A DNA stretch of 64,000 nt, taken from NCBI GenBank assembly GCA_035497315.1, contig DATJDU010000022.1:31986-95985 (forward strand). The letters are read 5' to 3'. Below are positions 15,803 through 24,460 of this stretch, piece after piece. The translations under genes were made by a program, and so were the position numbers. The notes under the pieces were generated by a model. It ran no database searches, was not told the origin of the DNA, and saw only the letters and a list, made by a program, of their open reading frames with translations. How positions within the stretch are numbered: the first letter of the stretch is position 1; every line of letters starts with the position of its first letter. The stretch comes from Andeanibacterium sp035497315 (GTDB lineage Bacteria; Pseudomonadota; Alphaproteobacteria; Sphingomonadales; Sphingomonadaceae).

Positions 15803-17389
15803 TTACGCGAAGTTCAGCGGCATAGCCCGCTTGACGCCCGGCAGGCCGCGCGCCTTTTCCAGCACATCGGCCGAAACAGGCGTATCGACCGAAAGCAGCA
15901 GCACGGCTTCTCCGCCCGCCGCGAGGCGGCCCAGGTTGAAAGTGCCGATATTGATGCCGCTCTCGCCCAGCAAAGTGCCGATCCGGCCGATGAAGCCGGG
16001 AGCATCCTCGTTGACGATGTAGAGCATGTGGCCAGCGAGTTCCGCTTCCACCTTGATGCCGAACAGTTCGACCAGGCGCGGCTCGGCATTGCTGAACAGC
16101 GTGCCAGCCACCGATCGCTCACCCGCATCGGTCTTCACCGAAACGCGAATCAACGTGTTGTAGTCGCCTTCGCGCTCGGTCTTCACTTCACGCACTTCAA
16201 GGCCGCGTTCCTTGGCCAGGAACGGAGCGTTGACCATGTTCACCGTGTCCGAATGGACGCGCAGGAAGCCTGCAAGCACGGCGGCCACGATCGGTCGGGC
16301 ATTGAGCTCGGTAGCAGCGCCTTCGGTGTGGATCGAAATCCGGGGCACCGAACCATGGGTAAGCTGGCCCACCAGCGAGCCGAGCTTTTCGGCCAGCGAC
16401 ATATAGGGCTTCAGCTTCGGCGCTTCCTCAGCCGAGAGCGAGGGCATGTTGAGCGCGTTGGTGACGCCGCCGTTGACGAGGAAATCGCTCAGCTGATCGG
16501 CCACCTGCAGCGCCACATTGACCTGGGCTTCATTGGTCGAGGCACCGAGGTGCGGGGTGCAAACGAAATTGGGAGTGCCGAACAGCGGCGATTCCTTGGC
16601 CGGCTCCACTGCGAACACGTCTAGCGCAGCGCCCGCGATGTGGCCCGAATCGAGCCCTTCCTTCAGCGCCGCCTCGTCAATCAGACCGCCACGCGCGCAA
16701 TTGACGATGCGCACGCCCTTCTTGGTCTTGGCGAGATTTTCCTTCGACAGGATGTTGCGGGTCTGGTCGGTCAGCGGGGTGTGCAACGTGATAAAATCCG
16801 CACGGGCGAGCAGATCGTCCAGTTCCACCTTCTCGATGCCCAGTTCCACCGCGCGTTCGGCAGACAGGAACGGGTCATAGGCGACAACTTTCATCTTCAG
16901 GCCCAGCGCACGGTCGGCCACGATACCACCGATATTGCCGGCGCCGATCAGGCCCAGCGTCTTGCCGGTCAGTTCCACGCCCATGAAGCGGTGCTTTTCC
17001 CACTTGCCGGCCTGGGTCGAAGCGTCCGCTTCGGGCAGCTGGCGAGCGAGCGCGAACATCAGCGCGATGGCATGTTCAGCCGTAGTGATCGAGTTGCCGA
17101 AGGGGGTGTTCATCACCACCACGCCCTTTGCCGAAGCATAAGGGATATCAACATTGTCCACGCCGATACCGGCGCGGCCGATCACCTTGAGCTTCTTGGC
17201 AGCGTCGAGAACTTCCTTGGTCACCTTGGTCGAGGACCGGATCGCAAGGCCATCATAATCGCCGATACGGGCGATGAGCTGTTCCGGCGTCTCGCCGGTG
17301 ATCACATCCACATCACAGCCGCGCGCTTCGAAGATGCGGGCGGCGTTGGGGTCCATCTTGTCCGAAATGAGGACTTTGGGCTTGGTCAT
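15803..17389 (-). CDS. serA: D-3-phosphoglycerate dehydrogenase
   Basis: SerA oxidises 3-phosphoglycerate with NAD+, the first step of serine synthesis. The 528-residue protein has the full three-part architecture. The catalytic domain begins MTKPKVLISDKM, and the nucleotide fold carries GLIGAGNIGG near 148. Catalytic Arg, Glu and His lie in NCARGGLIDE, DVFAVEP and CTPHLGAST. An allosteric-substrate-binding domain and a C-terminal ACT domain (HMLYIVNEDAPGFIGRIGTLLGESGINIGTF) follow. The ATG at 17389 matches family N-termini. It follows serC on the same strand across a 158-bp gap filled by a hairpin repeat. Confidence 0.97.
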   Translation of the reverse strand: MTKPKVLISDKMDPNAARIFEARGCDVDVITGETPEQLIARIGDYDGLAIRSSTKVTKEVLDAAKKLKVIGRAGIGVDNVDIPYASAKGVVVMNTPFGNSITTAEHAIALMFALARQLPEADASTQAGKWEKHRFMGVELTGKTLGLIGAGNIGGIVADRALGLKMKVVAYDPFLSAERAVELGIEKVELDDLLARADFITLHTPLTDQTRNILSKENLAKTKKGVRIVNCARGGLIDEAALKEGLDSGHIAGAALDVFAVEPAKESPLFGTPNFVCTPHLGASTNEAQVNVALQVADQLSDFLVNGGVTNALNMPSLSAEEAPKLKPYMSLAEKLGSLVGQLTHGSVPRISIHTEGAATELNARPIVAAVLAGFLRVHSDTVNMVNAPFLAKERGLEVREVKTEREGDYNTLIRVSVKTDAGERSVAGTLFSNAEPRLVELFGIKVEAELAGHMLYIVNEDAPGFIGRIGTLLGESGINIGTFNLGRLAAGGEAVLLLSVDTPVSADVLEKARGLPGVKRAMPLNFA

Positions 17390-17408
17390 GGAATTTGTGT
17401 CCTTATGC

Positions 17409-17534
17409 CCTCTCCCCTTGCGGGAGAGGATGGGAAGACTTGGCGGCCTGCCGCCTAGTCGGACCTGGAGAGGGGGCTCAATGCCAGCGCTTCGCGCACC
17501 CCTCTCCCCAACCCTCTCCCACAAGGGGAGAGGG
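17409..17534. repeat. mosaic intergenic hairpin repeat between serC and serA
   Basis: The gap holds two outer hairpins, CCTCTCCC/GGGAGAGG (17409-17429) and CCCTCTCCC/GGGAGAGGG (17512-17534). Between them are further short palindromes such as GGCGGCCTGCCGCC. The same style of element recurs at 33260-33424 and 44636-44760. Such non-coding mosaics are common between genes in sphingomonads. Confidence 0.75.
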
Positions 17535-17547
17535 AGTTAAGCGGAGG

Positions 17548-18693
17548 TCAGGCGGCGGCCAGTGCGGCCTTGGTTTCGGCATAGGCCCAGTCGAGCCAGG
17601 GACCGAGCGCCTCGATATCGGCAGCATCTACCGTGGCGCCGCACCAGATGCGCAGGCCCGGAGGGGCATCGCGATAACCCGCGATGTCGTAGGCCGCGCC
17701 TTCCTTTTCCAGCAGTCCGGCGAACTGCTTGATGAAGTCGGCATCGGCGCCTTCGACGGAGAGGCAGACCGAGGTCTTGGAACGGGTGCCCATGTCGGTC
17801 GCGAGATGGCTAAGCCAGTCCCGTTCGGCCACGATCTTGTCCAGCGCCACGGCATTGGCATCGCTACGCGCCTGCAGGCCCTTGAGACCGCCGAGGCCCT
17901 TCGCCCATTCCAGCGCAAAGATCGCATCTTCCACTGCCAGCATGGAGGGGGTGTTGATGGTTTCGCCCTTGAAGATGCCTTCGGCCAGCTTGCCCTTCGA
18001 CATCAGGCGGAAGACCTTCGGCAGCGGCCAGCTGGGGGTATATTCCTCCAGCCGCTGAACGGCGCGGGGGCCGAGGATCAGCACGCCATGGCCGCCCTCG
18101 CCGCCCAGAACCTTCTGCCAGGAGAAGGTGGCGACGTCGATCTTGTCCCAAGGAATGTCGTAAGCGAAGACGGCGCTGGTCGCGTCCGCGAAGGACAGGC
18201 CTTCGCGATCGTCGGGGATCCATTCGCCATCGGGAACGCGCACGCCCGAAGTGGTGCCGTTCCAGGTGAAGAGCACGTCGTCCGACCAGTCGATCTTGTC
18301 CAGATCGGGCAGCTGGCCGTAATCGGCGCGCATCACATTGGCTTCGAGCTTGAGCTGCTTGACGGCATCGGTGACCCAACCTTCACCGAAGCTTTCCCAG
18401 GCCAGCGCGGTCACGCCGCGGGCGCCCAGCATCGTCCACATCGCCATTTCGAAGGCGCCGGTGTCGGAGCCCGGGACGATCCCGATGCGGTGCGTATCGG
18501 GCAGCTCGAGCATTTCGCGCATCAGATCGATGCAATAGGCAAGACGCGACTTGCCGATCTTGGCGCGGTGCGAGCGGCCGAGCGATGCAGTGGCTAGCTT
18601 TTCGGGGGAATATCCCGGCGGCTTGGCGCAGGGACCGGAAGAAAAGAACGGACGCGCCGGCTTGGCCACCGGACGGGCAATCATATCAGTCAT
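17548..18693 (-). CDS. serC: phosphoserine aminotransferase
   Basis: SerC transaminates 3-phosphohydroxypyruvate to phosphoserine with PLP. The 381-residue protein begins MTDMIARPVAKP and contains FFSSGPCAKPPGYS, GSDTGAFEMAMW, and the PLP-lysine segment FSWQKVLGGEGGHGVLILGPRA. The ending LRIWCGATVDAADIEALGPWLDWAYAE is typical of the alphaproteobacterial branch. GTGAGGAG lies 7 nt before the ATG and is part of a hairpin in a serC-type leader. Together with serA it supplies serine. Confidence 0.96.
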   Translation of the reverse strand: MTDMIARPVAKPARPFFSSGPCAKPPGYSPEKLATASLGRSHRAKIGKSRLAYCIDLMREMLELPDTHRIGIVPGSDTGAFEMAMWTMLGARGVTALAWESFGEGWVTDAVKQLKLEANVMRADYGQLPDLDKIDWSDDVLFTWNGTTSGVRVPDGEWIPDDREGLSFADATSAVFAYDIPWDKIDVATFSWQKVLGGEGGHGVLILGPRAVQRLEEYTPSWPLPKVFRLMSKGKLAEGIFKGETINTPSMLAVEDAIFALEWAKGLGGLKGLQARSDANAVALDKIVAERDWLSHLATDMGTRSKTSVCLSVEGADADFIKQFAGLLEKEGAAYDIAGYRDAPPGLRIWCGATVDAADIEALGPWLDWAYAETKAALAAA

Positions 18694-18698
18694 AAAGA

Positions 18699-18762
18699 CT
18701 CTCCTCACAGAGAGCACGCGCGGCGTTGGGACCGCGTGGCCCGCCGCCGCACTTAGAGGCGC
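18699..18762 (-). ncRNA. putative serC leader RNA motif (cis-regulatory)
   Basis: The serC RNA motif is a known two-hairpin element in the 5' leaders of alphaproteobacterial serC-serA operons. Here, on the minus strand, a GC-rich hairpin (GCGGCG, 18745-18750, with CGCCGC, 18720-18725) is followed by CTCTC-TGTGAG-GAGAG (18699-18714), whose loop and 3' arm contain the serC Shine-Dalgarno sequence. Arrangement and position agree with the motif; the exact consensus was not checked. Folding of the second hairpin would hide the ribosome-binding site. Confidence 0.5.
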
Positions 18763-18864
18763 CATGCAACGAGTCAAGGCGAATTGCCGTGACGCGCACG
18801 AAGCTGATGAGCACGCAGACGATAATTAGTGGATAATTAACCTTCTTTGTCGCAGAATTACGCC

Positions 18865-19542
18865 ATGAAACGCACATTTGCCCTGGTTCTGGCTGCTGCT
18901 GCACTCGGCGCCTGTTCGATGGTGCCGAATGGTGGATCGCAAGGCAATTCCGGCAGGCAGGCAGTACGCCCGGCCCAGCCCGCCTATGTTCCCACCCTGG
19001 AAAATCGCCAATGCCTGAGCCAGCTCGGTGCGGCCGAGGCCAGCTTTGCTCCGCTGCCCGACAAATTCTACGGAGGCGGCTGTTCCACGGTGAACACCGT
19101 GCAGTTGTCCGCCCTCTATCGCGATGACAACCGAACTCTGGGTCTTGGAAATCTGGGGCCGGTAGCCTGTCCGGTGGCGAACAGCTTTGCCGGCTGGGCG
19201 CGTTATGGCGTCGATCGGGCCGCGCGCACCATCCTCGGCAGCCCGCTCGCCCGGATCGAGACTTTCGGCAGCTACAGCTGCCGCAATGTAGCCGGCTCCG
19301 CTCGCCGGTCCGCCCATGCAACGGCCAACGCGATCGATGTGTCGGGCTTTGTGCTGGAAGATGGGCGCCGCATCAGCGTGAAACAGGGCTGGAGCGGCGG
19401 AACGCAAGAGGAGCGCGAATTCCTGCGCATTGTCCACACCAGCGCCTGCAAACGCTTCGGAACGGTGCTCGGGCCTGAGTATAATCAGGCCCATAAGGAC
19501 CATTTCCACCTGGAGGGCGGCGGTAGGCCCTTCTGCCGCTAG
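18865..19542 (+). CDS. extensin-like C-terminal domain lipoprotein
   Basis: The 225-residue protein has a lipoprotein signal (LVLAAAALGAC, Cys at about 17) and an extensin-like C-terminal domain. Typical features are CLSQL, the central GSYSCRNVAG, AHATANAIDVSGFVLEDGRRISV, the C-terminal HTSACKRFGTVLGPEYNQAHKDHFHLEG, and final CR. The His/Asp pattern (HATANAID, HKDHFHL) resembles zinc peptidases of the LAS/MEROPS M15 type, suggesting a peptidoglycan-related peptidase in the periplasm. The ATG at 18865 is chosen, as an upstream TTG adds six residues. It overlaps the convergent regulator by 4 bp. Confidence 0.88.
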   Translation: MKRTFALVLAAAALGACSMVPNGGSQGNSGRQAVRPAQPAYVPTLENRQCLSQLGAAEASFAPLPDKFYGGGCSTVNTVQLSALYRDDNRTLGLGNLGPVACPVANSFAGWARYGVDRAARTILGSPLARIETFGSYSCRNVAGSARRSAHATANAIDVSGFVLEDGRRISVKQGWSGGTQEEREFLRIVHTSACKRFGTVLGPEYNQAHKDHFHLEGGGRPFCR

Positions 19543-20186
19543 AGGATCTGGCGCATCGCCGGCTCAAGCCGGGCATCGAGATAAAGGCGCACTGCCTCCG
19601 CGACGTGCTTGGCCCCCAGCTTTTCCATCATATTGGCGCGATGGATTTCAACCGTGCGGGGGCTGATCTCCAGTTCCCGCGCGATGAGCTTGTTCGATCC
19701 GCCACCGACCAGAAGTTCCAGCACCTCACGTTCGCGTTCCGACAGGCCGCCGATCTTCTCCCGCGCCTCGATTGTCTGGCGGCGCGCGCGCGCCTGGGCG
19801 GGAGCCCTCAGCGAGATGCGGCACAACATGGCCGCGAATGCCTCTTCATCAATCGGCAGCAGCAGATAGTCGAGCGCGCCAAGACTGACCGCTTCCACGA
19901 TCCGAGACACGGACGCATCCTCCGAAGCGATCACCAGCGGCAGGGATATGCTCAGCATGTCGAGCACGCGAAGAATCTCCGCCGGGCCGCCGGGCAGCTC
20001 GTCGTCACGCACGATCAGAACCCCTTCGCGCGGCGGGTGTTTCGCGATCTCATCAAGGCTGGCATAGACCTCGGCATGATAGCCGAGCGCGAGCGCGAGC
20101 CTGGCGCCTTCGGCACGAGCCTTGATGTCACGTTCGACAAAGTGAATGGTGAAAACCTGTCCCATGCCCTCAAAAAATGCGGGCAT
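19539..20186 (-). CDS. FixJ/LuxR-type response regulator with atypical receiver
   Basis: The 215-residue protein combines a receiver-like domain (about 10-125) with a LuxR-type helix-turn-helix (GLSEREREVLELLVGGGSNKLIARELEISPRTVEIHRANMMEKL). The acidic residue before LPGG (RDDELPGG) could accept phosphate, but the switch Thr is replaced (VIASED) and the conserved Lys before Pro is Leu (LLLPIDEE). No histidine kinase gene is adjacent. It may act without phosphorylation. Two starts are possible, 20186 and 20165, neither with a good ribosome site. The target genes are unknown. Confidence 0.85.
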   Translation of the reverse strand: MPAFFEGMGQVFTIHFVERDIKARAEGARLALALGYHAEVYASLDEIAKHPPREGVLIVRDDELPGGPAEILRVLDMLSISLPLVIASEDASVSRIVEAVSLGALDYLLLPIDEEAFAAMLCRISLRAPAQARARRQTIEAREKIGGLSEREREVLELLVGGGSNKLIARELEISPRTVEIHRANMMEKLGAKHVAEAVRLYLDARLEPAMRQIL

Positions 20187-20363
20187 GCCCCCCTGGCATG
20201 CATTCCGACTTGGCGCCTATTCCGGGCAATAAGATACCGGAAATTCGCACCAATATGTCGGAACCAGAGTAGAAATCGGTCCGAACCGGATTTGAATTAC
20301 GGAATTGCCCTTAAGGGTGCTCCGCAAATCAAGCGATCCGACGGTAAGATCCTGTCACATTCA

Positions 20364-21101
20364 TCAATCGAGCGTATAGTCCGGCAAGGCGTGAACGGCT
20401 TCTTTGAGCGAATCGCCCCAGATGGAGGAAATCGAGAGAAAGTAGGGATCGTCTTTCTCGATCCTTCTTTCATGCAGCGGGCAAAAGCTGTCGCGCTCGA
20501 TCACCAGCAGGTCCAGCGGCATGCCGACCGAAAGATTGGCCTTCAGGGTCGAATCGAAACTGACCATCATCAGCTTGATGGCATCTTCGAATTCCATATC
20601 GTGTTCATACCCGCGCAACAGGATCGGCCGGCCATACTTGGTCTCGCCAATCTGGAAGAACGGCGTATCCCAGCTCCCCTCGATGAAATTGCCTTCCGGA
20701 TAGATCATGAAAAGACGCGGCTGCATCCCCTCGATCTGGCCCGCGAGAATCATCGAGGCGGTGAAGCGCCCCTCTCCTTCCATGCCGTTTCCTACCTGGG
20801 AAGACTGGATAGTCGCACGCAGCAGTCGGCCCACTTCCACGGCCACCTGGAACATGGTGGGTGCTTCCAGCAGCGAGTTCTGGCGCTGGTCGGGAGCCTT
20901 GTTGCGTTCCTCCAGCTGGCTGATCACCGCCTGGGTCGTGGCCAGGTTGCCGGCGGTCATCAGCGTAATGATGCGCTCGCCCGGAACTTCCCAGCGGTAC
21001 ATCTTGCGGAAGGTGGAAATGTTGTCGACGCCCGAATTGGTGCGGGTGTCGCTCATCAACACCAACCCTTTCTCAAGCATCATACCCACGCAATACGTCA
21101 C
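20364..21101 (-). CDS. Anbu bacterial proteasome-type peptidase
   Basis: The 245-residue protein is a proteasome-fold (Ntn hydrolase) peptidase of the Anbu/BPH family (COG3484). After Met removal the N-terminal Thr2 (MTYCVGMMLEKGLVLMSDTRTNSG) would be the nucleophile, and Asp18 and the basic residue in FRKMYRWE complete the usual site. Anbu forms open-ring assemblies related to HslV, and its substrates remain unclear. It is the last gene of a four-gene unit (ATP-grasp, alpha-E, transglutaminase, Anbu) that is conserved across proteobacteria and cyanobacteria. Confidence 0.93.
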   Translation of the reverse strand: MTYCVGMMLEKGLVLMSDTRTNSGVDNISTFRKMYRWEVPGERIITLMTAGNLATTQAVISQLEERNKAPDQRQNSLLEAPTMFQVAVEVGRLLRATIQSSQVGNGMEGEGRFTASMILAGQIEGMQPRLFMIYPEGNFIEGSWDTPFFQIGETKYGRPILLRGYEHDMEFEDAIKLMMVSFDSTLKANLSVGMPLDLLVIERDSFCPLHERRIEKDDPYFLSISSIWGDSLKEAVHALPDYTLD

Positions 21102-21178
21102 TTCGAATCCCCTGACTCTGACCCTTCAACAGCCATTGCGAGCGAAACCGCCCGTGGCAACGCTTCCTTGATCTGCCG

Positions 21179-21994
21179 TTATTGTTCCACGGTTTGCTGT
21201 TCCACCGCCAGCGCGACGTGGAGTTCCTCTGCCGCAGCCCCGAAGCTGATGCCGGTCACCGGCGCGGCCTCGCCATAGTCCCGCCCCGTCGCAACGCGAA
21301 CATAGCGCGGATCGGGGCTGATGCCATTCGACACATCGAAGCCTACCCAGCCAAGCTCCTCCACATGGGCCTCTGCCCAGGCGTGAGTTGCTTCCTGGTG
21401 AATCCGGTCATCCATCATCAGATAGCCCGAGACATAGCGCGCCGGGATATCCAGCGCCCGCGCCACGCCGATGAAGATATGCGTATGATCCTGGCACACA
21501 CCCACGCCCTCGGCCAAGGCTTCCTCGGCAGTGGTGCGGACATGGGTGACGCCGGTCTCATAACGCACGGAGGAATGGATCGCGGCCGAAAGCGCATGCA
21601 GCATGGCCAGCGTATCGCCATCGCTGCGGCGTATCTGGGCGATCAGCGAGCGCATTCTGGCCCCCGGCTTGGTCCGTGCAGTCTGCGAAAGAAACGCCCA
21701 TAGCGGCAGATGCCCGGCATGCCAGCCGATCACCCCGGCATGGTCCTGCGTTTCGACCAGCCCTTCACAATGGATCACCACTTCCTGCGCGCCCGGAAGC
21801 ACGGAAATCAGCGTGGTGTGGTTCCAGTTCTGGTCATCATATTCGAGTTCCAGCTTCGCCCCCTCATAAGTCATCGACCAGGACAATATTTCCTGCCCAT
21901 GGGTTGCTTTGGGAGTGAGGCGCAGGCGCTGGAGGCCATGTGCGACCGGTTCTGCGAAGCGGTAATGCGTGGTGTGGCGGATGAGAAGGCGCAT
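21179..21994 (-). CDS. transglutaminase-like cysteine protease/amidase (Anbu operon)
   Basis: The 271-residue protein has an N-terminal beta domain (MRLLIRHTTHYRFAEPVAHGLQRLRLTP) and a transglutaminase core. The Cys-His-Asp triad is visible as GVCQDHTHIFIGVARALDIPARYVSGY, ATHAWAEAHV and WVGFDVSNG. The domain may cleave or make isopeptide bonds. It starts 5 bp after the alpha-E gene and ends 77 bp before anbu, in the standard Anbu-operon order. A role in peptide ligation or removal together with the ATP-grasp partner has been suggested for this gene set but is not proven. Confidence 0.93.
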   Translation of the reverse strand: MRLLIRHTTHYRFAEPVAHGLQRLRLTPKATHGQEILSWSMTYEGAKLELEYDDQNWNHTTLISVLPGAQEVVIHCEGLVETQDHAGVIGWHAGHLPLWAFLSQTARTKPGARMRSLIAQIRRSDGDTLAMLHALSAAIHSSVRYETGVTHVRTTAEEALAEGVGVCQDHTHIFIGVARALDIPARYVSGYLMMDDRIHQEATHAWAEAHVEELGWVGFDVSNGISPDPRYVRVATGRDYGEAAPVTGISFGAAAEELHVALAVEQQTVEQ

Positions 21995-21999
21995 GGCGG

Positions 22000-22944
22000 T
22001 CAGGCTACGAATCGATAATCGTCGGAAATGGCAGTGGCGATGGCCTGGTTCTCACCGATAAAGGCGGTGAGGAACTCGTGCAGACCCTTGTCGAAGATGG
22101 AATCGATAGTCGCCTCGCATAGTTTCCGATCCGCCTCGCGCATCAGATTGTGGCATTCGCCGCGGTTGTGATGCAGTTCGGCCAGCGCCTTGAGATTGCC
22201 GCGCAACGCATCGTAGCAAAAGGCCAGGCTGCGCGGAAAACGCCGGTCCAGTATCAGGAATTCCGCAATCCCGCGCGGGTCCATCCGCCCGGCGTTGAGC
22301 CACCGATAGGCCCGCTCTGCCGAAAGAGAACGCAGCACCGTGTCCCATTGCCCGGTGTCGAGGCTGGAGCCGACATAAGCGAGCGAGGGGAGCAGCAGGT
22401 AATATTTCACGTCCAGGATGCGCGCCGTATTGTCTGCCCGCTCAAGGAACGTGCCCGCCCGCGCGAAATGGTAGATTTCATTGCGCAGCATGGAGCCATA
22501 GGTCGCCCCACGCACCAGCGTCGCCTCGCGCCGGATCGTCGCCAGCACGGTGCCCAGGCTCGCCTCGCGCACCGGCCGCTCCAGCAGGTCGCCAAGCACC
22601 ATCCAGGCTTCATTGACCGCTTCCCACACTTCGGCGGTGATCGAGGTTCGTGCGCTGCGGGCGTTGGCCCGCGCATCCTCGATCATTCCGAGCACATTTT
22701 GCGGGTTTTCCTTGTCGCGCAAAACGAAGTTGCACACTTGCGAGCCGGAATATTCGCTGTGCATCTGCCGATAGGCAGTCTGCTCGCCAAGCGTAACGAT
22801 GAGCGAGCGCCACTCCTCATTCGCGGCATCCGCGCCGCGGGTCAGCGCCATGCGGAAGCCTGCCTCCAGCAGGCGCGCAGTATTCTCCGCCCGCTCCAGA
22901 TAGCGGAACATCCAGAAGATCGAATTGGCCGTCCTGCCTAGCAT
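22000..22944 (-). CDS. alpha-E domain protein (Anbu operon)
   Basis: The 314-residue, almost wholly helical protein is a stand-alone alpha-E domain (COG2307). It begins MLGRTANSIFWMFRYLERAENTARLLEAGFR, and a second copy of that motif occurs internally (IYHFARAGTFLERADNTARILDVKYYLLLP near 175-205), pointing to an internal duplication. Alpha-E domains almost always accompany circularly permuted ATP-grasp proteins, sometimes as fusions, and are thought to support peptide-bond formation. It is 16 bp after the ATP-grasp gene. Confidence 0.92.
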   Translation of the reverse strand: MLGRTANSIFWMFRYLERAENTARLLEAGFRMALTRGADAANEEWRSLIVTLGEQTAYRQMHSEYSGSQVCNFVLRDKENPQNVLGMIEDARANARSARTSITAEVWEAVNEAWMVLGDLLERPVREASLGTVLATIRREATLVRGATYGSMLRNEIYHFARAGTFLERADNTARILDVKYYLLLPSLAYVGSSLDTGQWDTVLRSLSAERAYRWLNAGRMDPRGIAEFLILDRRFPRSLAFCYDALRGNLKALAELHHNRGECHNLMREADRKLCEATIDSIFDKGLHEFLTAFIGENQAIATAISDDYRFVA

Positions 22945-22960
22945 TCCCTGCCCGTGCCCC

Positions 22961-24391
22961 TCAGTCTTCCAGAACCCAGCTGTCTTTGGTCCCGCCCCCT
23001 TGCGAGGAATTGACCACCAGCGAGCCTTTTTTCAGTGCCACGCGGGTGAGCCCGCCCGGCGTAATATCGATCCCATTGGGCGAAACGAGCACGAAGGGCC
23101 GCAAATCCACATGGCGCGGGGCGAGCCCTGCCTTGGTGAAGATCGGCACCGTCGAAAGCGCCAGTGTCGGCTGGGCGATATAGTTTTCCGGCCGGGCCCT
23201 GAGCTTCTCCTTGAAGCGGGCGATCTCGCGGCTGGACGAAGTCGGGCCGATCAACATGCCATAGCCGCCCGATCCGTGGACTTCCTTCACCACCAGATCC
23301 GCGATGTTGTCCAGCACATAGGCCAGGCTATCCGCTTCGGCGCAGCGCCAGGTGGGCACGTTGGGAAGCAGCGGTTTCTCGCCGGTGTAGAACTCCACGA
23401 TCTCCGGCATGAAACTGTAGATCGCCTTGTCATCCGCGATGCCCGTGCCCGGCGCATTGGCAATGGTAATCCCGCCCGAACGATAGACATCCATGATCCC
23501 CGGCACGCCCAGCATGGACTGCGGGTTGAAGGTCAGCGGATCGAGGAAATCGTCATCCACCCGGCGATAAAGCACGTCGATCGGCTGGAATCCGGCGGTG
23601 GTGCGCATATGCACCCGGCCATCGACCACGCGCAGATCGCTGCCTTCCACCAGTTCGGCGCCCATCTGATCGGCCAGGAAGGCGTGTTCGTAATATGCGG
23701 AATTGTAAATGCCCGGCGTCAGCACTGCCACCACCGGCTTGTCCGATGCTGCATCCGGAGCACAGGCGGCCAGGCTCTTGGCCAAACGGCGGGGATAGTC
23801 CGAAACGGGCTGCACATGAATCCTGGCGAACAGTTCCGGGAACATCGCCATCATCGTCTCGCGGTTTTCCAGCATGTAGGAAACGCCGCTGGGCGTGCGG
23901 GCATTGTCTTCCAGCACCATGAACTCGTTCGGCCCGGTGCGGACAAGGTCGATCCCGACGATATGGGTATAGACGCCCCCGGGCGGCGTGAAGCCCACCA
24001 TCTGCGGCAGCCAGGCGACATTGTCCTTGAAGAGGCTGAGCGGGATGCGGCCCGACCGCAGGATTTCCTGCCGGTGGTAAAGATCGTGCATGAAGGCGTT
24101 GAGCGCCCTCACCCGCTGCTCGATCCCGCGCGACAGGCGCCGCCACTCCGTACCGGTTACGATCCTGGGCACCATGTCGAAGGGGATGAGACGCTCTTCA
24201 GCGTCATCGTCGCCATAGACGTTGAAGGTGATCCCGGTTCGTCGGAAGAACTGTTCGGCTTCGCGACTCTTGCGCCGCATGAGGGCTGGGTCCTGATCTT
24301 CCAGCCAGGCTACGTAGTCCCGGTAAGCCGGACGGATGGACCCGTCGGCCTGCCGCATCTCATCAAAATTAGGCTCCGGCTTTATGCTCAC
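22961..24391 (-). CDS. circularly permuted type 2 ATP-grasp protein (Anbu operon)
   Basis: The 476-residue protein belongs to the COG2308 circularly permuted ATP-grasp ligases. Diagnostic stretches are the N-terminal DEMRQADGSIRPAYRDYVAWLE, TFNVYGDD, RIVTGTEWRRLSRGIEQRVRALNAF, and the ATP-binding VVKEVHGSGGYGMLIGP followed by RPENYIAQPTLALSTVP and DLRPFV. It would activate a carboxylate as acyl phosphate and join it to an amine. It is first in the alpha-E/transglutaminase/Anbu unit. A GTG start is used, with AAGGGG close upstream. Confidence 0.92.
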   Translation of the reverse strand: MSIKPEPNFDEMRQADGSIRPAYRDYVAWLEDQDPALMRRKSREAEQFFRRTGITFNVYGDDDAEERLIPFDMVPRIVTGTEWRRLSRGIEQRVRALNAFMHDLYHRQEILRSGRIPLSLFKDNVAWLPQMVGFTPPGGVYTHIVGIDLVRTGPNEFMVLEDNARTPSGVSYMLENRETMMAMFPELFARIHVQPVSDYPRRLAKSLAACAPDAASDKPVVAVLTPGIYNSAYYEHAFLADQMGAELVEGSDLRVVDGRVHMRTTAGFQPIDVLYRRVDDDFLDPLTFNPQSMLGVPGIMDVYRSGGITIANAPGTGIADDKAIYSFMPEIVEFYTGEKPLLPNVPTWRCAEADSLAYVLDNIADLVVKEVHGSGGYGMLIGPTSSSREIARFKEKLRARPENYIAQPTLALSTVPIFTKAGLAPRHVDLRPFVLVSPNGIDITPGGLTRVALKKGSLVVNSSQGGGTKDSWVLED

Positions 24392-24460
24392 TGCCCCTTA
24401 TGTTGCAGTGCAACACTGGCACGGAACTTTGCGCCTGCCAAGGGGGCAAAAAGAGTCTGG

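Noticed and set aside
17409..17534. Possible CRISPR-like or small-RNA array in the serC-serA gap
   Set aside because: The repeats are unequal hairpins without uniform repeat-spacer units or cas genes nearby; they are mosaic intergenic repeats.
19605..21278. Long open frame (557 codons) on the + strand opposite the FixJ-like and Anbu genes
   Set aside because: It covers two unrelated true genes and their intergenic gap; no domain.
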